A stretch of 64,000 nt of DNA from Cornus controversa (lineage: Eukaryota; Streptophyta; Magnoliopsida; Cornales; Cornaceae), in assembly GCA_026545225.1 (NCBI GenBank), contig CM048853.1, positions 16,122,755 through 16,186,754 on the forward strand, given 5' to 3'. Both the position numbers and the translations under genes were made by a program. The notes under the pieces were generated by a model. The model made no database searches. It had not been told where the DNA came from and was given only the letters and a program-made list of their open reading frames with translations. Shown here piece by piece: positions 60,126 through 64,000 of the stretch. Within the stretch, counting starts at the first letter, position 1, and every line of letters begins with the position of its first letter.

Positions 60126-61740
60126 CACCCCCAAACTTACATATTGCTAGTCCCTTAGCAATAGAATAAAACAAAACTAAAACAAAGAAACTACTAAACA
60201 CTAACTAAACTACCCAACTCCACTTTCGTGGGAGAAACGATTGCATTTAGCATATGCAACAAGCCTTTAAACCCCTAGGTTCCCCCTAGTGGATGAGTTA
60301 TAGTCTCGTGAGGGTTTCCAGAAATGTTACCCACAAACATTCAAAATTCTGTTTCAACATTAATTCAAGAAGAAGATTACAATACATAGTTACAAACTTG
60401 CATTCAAGAATAATTCCAAACTTTCAAATTCTATAATTCAAATCAATGGTCCTCATGCATAATTCACATCAACATATCTTAAAGTGAACTAGCAGTCATC
60501 TCATGTAGCATAACTCAGCTCTAAATCTATTAAGGTACATACCCTTTCAACTCACTAGCTCCCCTTATTGAACTCATACTTCCCAACATGCATACATGAC
60601 TTTTTCATTTTTTTTTCATTATTCTTTTTTTTCTCATTGCTTTATTGGTTGTGCAATGTCTTGATCTATTAAGCTTTCTGAAAGATCCATGTAGCAAGCT
60701 TTCAGTCAGTGACTCCCAAACCAGATGGCTTTAGGGCACTAGGCTTTAAGATACCCCGAAGACCTAATTACTCGAATCAGTCAGGCTATAAATCAAGACA
60801 ACCAATGCTCATCTTTTCTCACCTTTTCACTTTTGACGCGAACACTCCGTGCTTCCTGAGGCATAGAGGCCCGGTTACTCATGAAAAGGATCAAATTGAT
60901 TGCTTATTCATCATTTTTTCTTTCTGTTTTTTTTTTTTTTTTTTTCATTGAAGTCAAGTAAAACACATTATCGGTACTCATTCTCAAGAGATACTAATTA
61001 ATATCAAGCATATGTAACTCAATAACTCAAAACCATAGTTTATACCCCATAAGATTATGGTAGTGTGTTTGTGCATGTAAGGAAACTAAAATTAATCACT
61101 CCAAAGCATGTTTTTGCAAACCATGATAAAAACCACATAATTCAAACCATAGTTTTCAAAGATTTAAAACATACTCAAAAATTGCAAGTTATGTACCTAC
61201 ATAAGGTATTAATCCTTTGAATGATGTCAAAACATTCTATCTAAAAATAAAACAAACTAAGAAAATAAAATAAAATAAAATCCTAATACAAAAAGAATTT
61301 CACACAAATTTTCTCCCATATTGCAATAAAGCACACAAATAGGCATCGCCTCACCCCCAAACTTAAACTGTACATTGTCCTCAATGGACTATCAATCAAA
61401 GCAAAGAGAAGAGTAAGAACGATATTACCGGGATCATGGAGTAGTGGAAAGAAAATAGAGTACATCACGAGTACGAAGGCAATGCAAGCACACCCCCAAA
61501 CTTGGATGTTAAAACCTGTCAAAACAAACCACTATACCCCAAAGATCAAGTGAAAATAGTATGGGTGAAAATAAATATGAAAGAGAAAAATCCTAAAAAA
61601 AATATTTTTTCATTTTTCCATTTTTTTTTTATTTTTTTTTATTTTTTTATTGATAATAAAAATCTAACTACAAAAATAAAAATAAAGAGAAAAATAAAAG
61701 CTAAAAATAAAATAAAATACAAAAGATGGTTACCTTCCTA
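60126..61740 (-). other. 3' UTR of the minus B element
   Basis: Non-coding. Polypurine-type CACCCCCAAACTT (plus reading) at 60126-60138, 61352-61364 and 61491-61503, hairpin ATTGCTA/TAGCAAT at 60143-60162, and the conserved block at 60706-60885. T- and A-runs near 60600-60640, 60925-60950 and 61610-61650. Confidence 0.8.
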
Positions 61741-62964
61741 TCAAGGATGTGGGGGTGACTGAGCATCTGGATCCAAGTTTGCTTGGCGCATCAGTGCACG
61801 CATCATCCTCCTCATCTCTAGTTGCTCTTGGCGAGTGTCACGAAAGTGATCCGCCATCTCTGCTCTCATTGCACCAAACTGTGTGGAGACCTCTGTCTGT
61901 AAGGTGCCAAACTGGGCTGTCAACCCAGCAATCTGCCCTTCTAAATATTGATAATCATGGCCACCAGCCTGTGCATGCACTTCCTCTTCCTCTGCCTCCA
62001 TCTCTTCTGGATCGTCCACCGGTGGTGGTATATCTACATGCTCTCCTCCCTGGGCCAACCGAGATACCTCACCAGGCGCCGCTATGACTCTCTGGTGCAT
62101 ATGAGATCGACTCAGGTTCCAGTCATGCGTGCCATAATGAAGATCACGTGGAAAGGCAAGCTCGTCCTCATGGACTGCATACCCCTGTGACACAAGCAAC
62201 TGATGAATAATGGTAGGGAATGGAAACTCCCAGTCACTTGCACTGTCTGGTGCCTTGGCCATAACTTTGGAATAGAATTTCTCCATCTGGCCCCAGACAA
62301 TCTGTGGGAATGACAGCCAATGCCCAAAATGTATAGCATATAAGGCTCTGAGGAACTCTTGACGTCTTTCGGTTTTATGTCCAATTGGACATACATTCTT
62401 GAGTAGCACAGCGTCAAGGAACCATAAATGATTTGGCATTGAAGACTTTGAAGCTGCATTCCTTTTCGGCCCAGAAAATTGGTTGGCACACAATCGTGCA
62501 ACCACATTGCCCACCGATAACTCGTCGGGTAAAGGAGTATAGATATGAGATAAATCAGCTGGGCATTCATGAGGACAACCTATGGCAATGGCAATGGATG
62601 ACATGTCCACTCGAACTATTGTTCCATCTACGGAAGAAGTAAGCACATCCCGCTCATCAGGTTTCGGCATTAAGTTCTGATAAAATACCTTGACAAGCCT
62701 CGGGTAAATGGTAGATGAGAGTGGAACAAAAATGGATGCCGACCGACGACGACGGACGTCGGAATTCCCCCACCGTGTCTCAGGAAACATACCATAAAGT
62801 TCGGCTATGTCAAACGTTGTTTCAAAATTCAACGCCCTTGGATGCCATCTCTCTTGAATACCATCTCGGCGAGATCGTGAAGAACCTGTGGTTGGATCAT
62901 GCCTCGCTCGGCGAGGATTACGTGAACTTGAAGCATCTTGGTGACTTGCTCTCTTTGGTGCCAT
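61741..62964 (-). CDS. B extra ORF: intact plant-transposon-protein-like gene
   Basis: Intact 407-codon frame between pol and the 3' LTR. Residues 1-40 are basic and serine-rich (MAPKRASHQ, NPRRARHD), a possible nuclear signal. Residues about 60-305 form the domain shared with element A, with FYQNLMP, NHLWFLDAVLLKNVCP, LRALYAIHFGHWLS and DLHYGTHDW; this resembles the plant putative-transposon-protein domain. Then a D/E-rich stretch (about 316-330) and a likely coiled coil (about 340-395). No catalytic motif of a known enzyme, signal peptide or membrane segment is visible. The start is the first ATG, in the same context as the other copy. It cannot have moved as part of an intact element here, because gag and pol are cut. 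Function unknown; a structural or nucleic-acid-binding role is only a guess. Confidence 0.85.
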   Translation of the reverse strand: MAPKRASHQDASSSRNPRRARHDPTTGSSRSRRDGIQERWHPRALNFETTFDIAELYGMFPETRWGNSDVRRRRSASIFVPLSSTIYPRLVKVFYQNLMPKPDERDVLTSSVDGTIVRVDMSSIAIAIGCPHECPADLSHIYTPLPDELSVGNVVARLCANQFSGPKRNAASKSSMPNHLWFLDAVLLKNVCPIGHKTERRQEFLRALYAIHFGHWLSFPQIVWGQMEKFYSKVMAKAPDSASDWEFPFPTIIHQLLVSQGYAVHEDELAFPRDLHYGTHDWNLSRSHMHQRVIAAPGEVSRLAQGGEHVDIPPPVDDPEEMEAEEEEVHAQAGGHDYQYLEGQIAGLTAQFGTLQTEVSTQFGAMRAEMADHFRDTRQEQLEMRRMMRALMRQANLDPDAQSPPHP

Positions 62965-63413
62965 AGAAATAGAAAAAGTGTGGTTGAGGAATTAAATCGA
63001 ACACTTGGTGTGCACAATTCTTTTGTATCCTTCAACCTCCTTTTTTCGACAATTTTTCTACCCAAATCGAACAAGTAATTGCACCAAATTGATCCCCCAA
63101 ACTTGGTCTTCAAAAGCCCTCAAAAATATTTGAACAATTTCTTCAAGGAAAAACTTCACTTACTTTGATGTTGAACTTGAAAAAGTGTGAGCTTCCTTTG
63201 AGAACTAGTGATTTTTGATCCAATTTGATGTTGAAGTTGATGTTGATCAATGTTGAATTCTTGTATAATAATCACTAATTGAAGAAATTAGTTTTCCGGA
63301 TGATGTAGGACTTGAATTGGAGTTCAAAGAGGCTTAGGATGCATGGAGTAGCTTTAAACTTGGAGAAGGAGTCTTTATATAGAAGATGGTCTCGGCCAGC
63401 CCAAAAATTGCCT

Positions 63414-63616
63414 TGGGCGATCGATCCCCCCAAGGATGGGCGATCGATCGCCCACCTGGTGGTGATCATCCTTACAAAATATGGAGGGGCGATCGATCCC
63501 CCTCAATTGGGGCGATCGATCCCCCCTCCTGAAGACCTGTTGACCCTCCATCGCCCAAGTTCGACCGAACCTTGATAATTTTGAGTCTCCATCGCCCAAG
63601 GTCGATCGAGAGCACG
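63414..63616. repeat. CGATCGATC palindrome array in B internal region
   Basis: GGGCGATCGATC words followed by C-runs occur four times within about 110 bases, including the perfect 16-base palindrome GGGCGATCGATCGCCC (63438-63453), with two more CATCGCCCAAG words at 63549-63601. The array lies between the pol tail and the extra ORF, as the A array does. Confidence 0.9.
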
Positions 63617-63868
63617 ATTTTTCACCCGTCTTGAGTCCAAATACCTCGGTACACCTCTTGGCATCCTCCGGAAGAAACTTATACATTAAAAACTCAAAGA
63701 AAAAACATTAAAACGCAACTAGAATTGAAGAAAAACTTAAGAAAACTAAAACTAAAAATTAAAATTAAAGAAAAGTAAAAGAAATAAAGGATAGGAATAC
63801 ATACAAAACCTACAATTTAACGTTCGTAGGAGACGATTGACTCTCCGAAGGGATTAAGTCGGATAGAC

Positions 63869-63936
63869 GGGATCCGTCAAGTCGACGGACTCCACGTCTC
63901 TTCTTGGCACACATCCTTCCACACAATGTTTCAACC
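63869..63936 (-). pseudogene. B pol C-terminal tail
   Basis: On minus, the last codons of pol, with ESVDLTDPVYPT then a stop, correspond to the end of element A pol ([13 protein letters not shown]). Everything upstream is cut at 63936 by a B LTR in the opposite orientation. Confirms that the extra ORF follows pol in B too. Confidence 0.75.
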
Positions 63937-64000
63937 TGATCGGCGTTGAATGTTACGCATTCTAGCCTCTTAACTTATGTATTTTATTCTCTTAGTGATA
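63937..64000 (+). mobile_element. Start of another B LTR (plus), runs off right edge
   Basis: TGATCGGCGTTGAATGTTACG and on, the first 64 bases of a B LTR in plus orientation, abutting the minus-strand pol tail. Confidence 0.85.

Overview
The window is a repeat-rich stretch of a flowering-plant (probably eudicot) nuclear genome. The evidence is two decayed CC-NBS-LRR resistance-gene relics, short exons resembling plant-specific genes (STRUBBELIG-type receptor kinase, INDETERMINATE-DOMAIN zinc finger, OEP61-like TPR protein), plant LTR retrotransposons with CCHC gag and chromodomain or Athila-like features, TRIM elements, and AT-rich intergenic DNA. I see no rRNA, tRNA or CRISPR locus. The only long intact reading frames belong to retrotransposons. 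Element family letters (A to F) are labels of convenience used only here.

Layout. 1-1149: an A-family LTR running off the left edge, then an LTR-like fragment (D). 1150-3831: resistance-gene relic 1 on the minus strand, split by a 1.4-kb solo LTR with a perfect TTAAG duplication. 4044-4809: a snap-back TRIM composite with a CCTAC duplication. 4815-7148: non-genic DNA with an E-type LTR-like repeat and a degenerate minisatellite. 7149-17627: a complete, young chromovirus (C) with two 2755-bp LTRs, ATAAC duplications, an initiator-Met primer site and one intact 1555-codon gag-pol ending in a chromodomain. 18211-21296: a probable solo LTR (F) with ACAAT duplications. 23.1-26.6 kb: an E fragment and a mosaic of host-gene exon relics, one split by a TRIM array that itself holds a nested TRIM. 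27-34 kb: AT-rich DNA with a fold-back element and a Mutator-like non-autonomous element.

34361-47034: a full-length but decayed Athila-like Ty3 element (A) on the minus strand, with gag, protease, RT, RNase H, integrase and an extra ORF after pol. 47327-50574: resistance-gene relic 2, cut by B-family DNA. 50575-64000: rearranged B and A pieces. These are an LTR-ORF-LTR deletion derivative on plus, an A LTR with partial gag on plus, then on minus a B gag stump, primer site, LTR, 3' UTR, intact 407-codon extra ORF, palindrome array and pol tail. The two B copies form a large inverted repeat.

The most interesting signals are four. First, clusters of CGATCGAT or TCGATTGATCGA palindromes recur in several otherwise different element families. 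Second, the A and B families share an additional non-enzymatic ORF between pol and the 3' LTR. Third, a repeated hairpin plus polypurine module occurs in A and B. Fourth, the 51-63 kb inverted repeat could make long double-stranded RNA. All calls come from reading the sequence; family names rest on motif recognition, not database searches.
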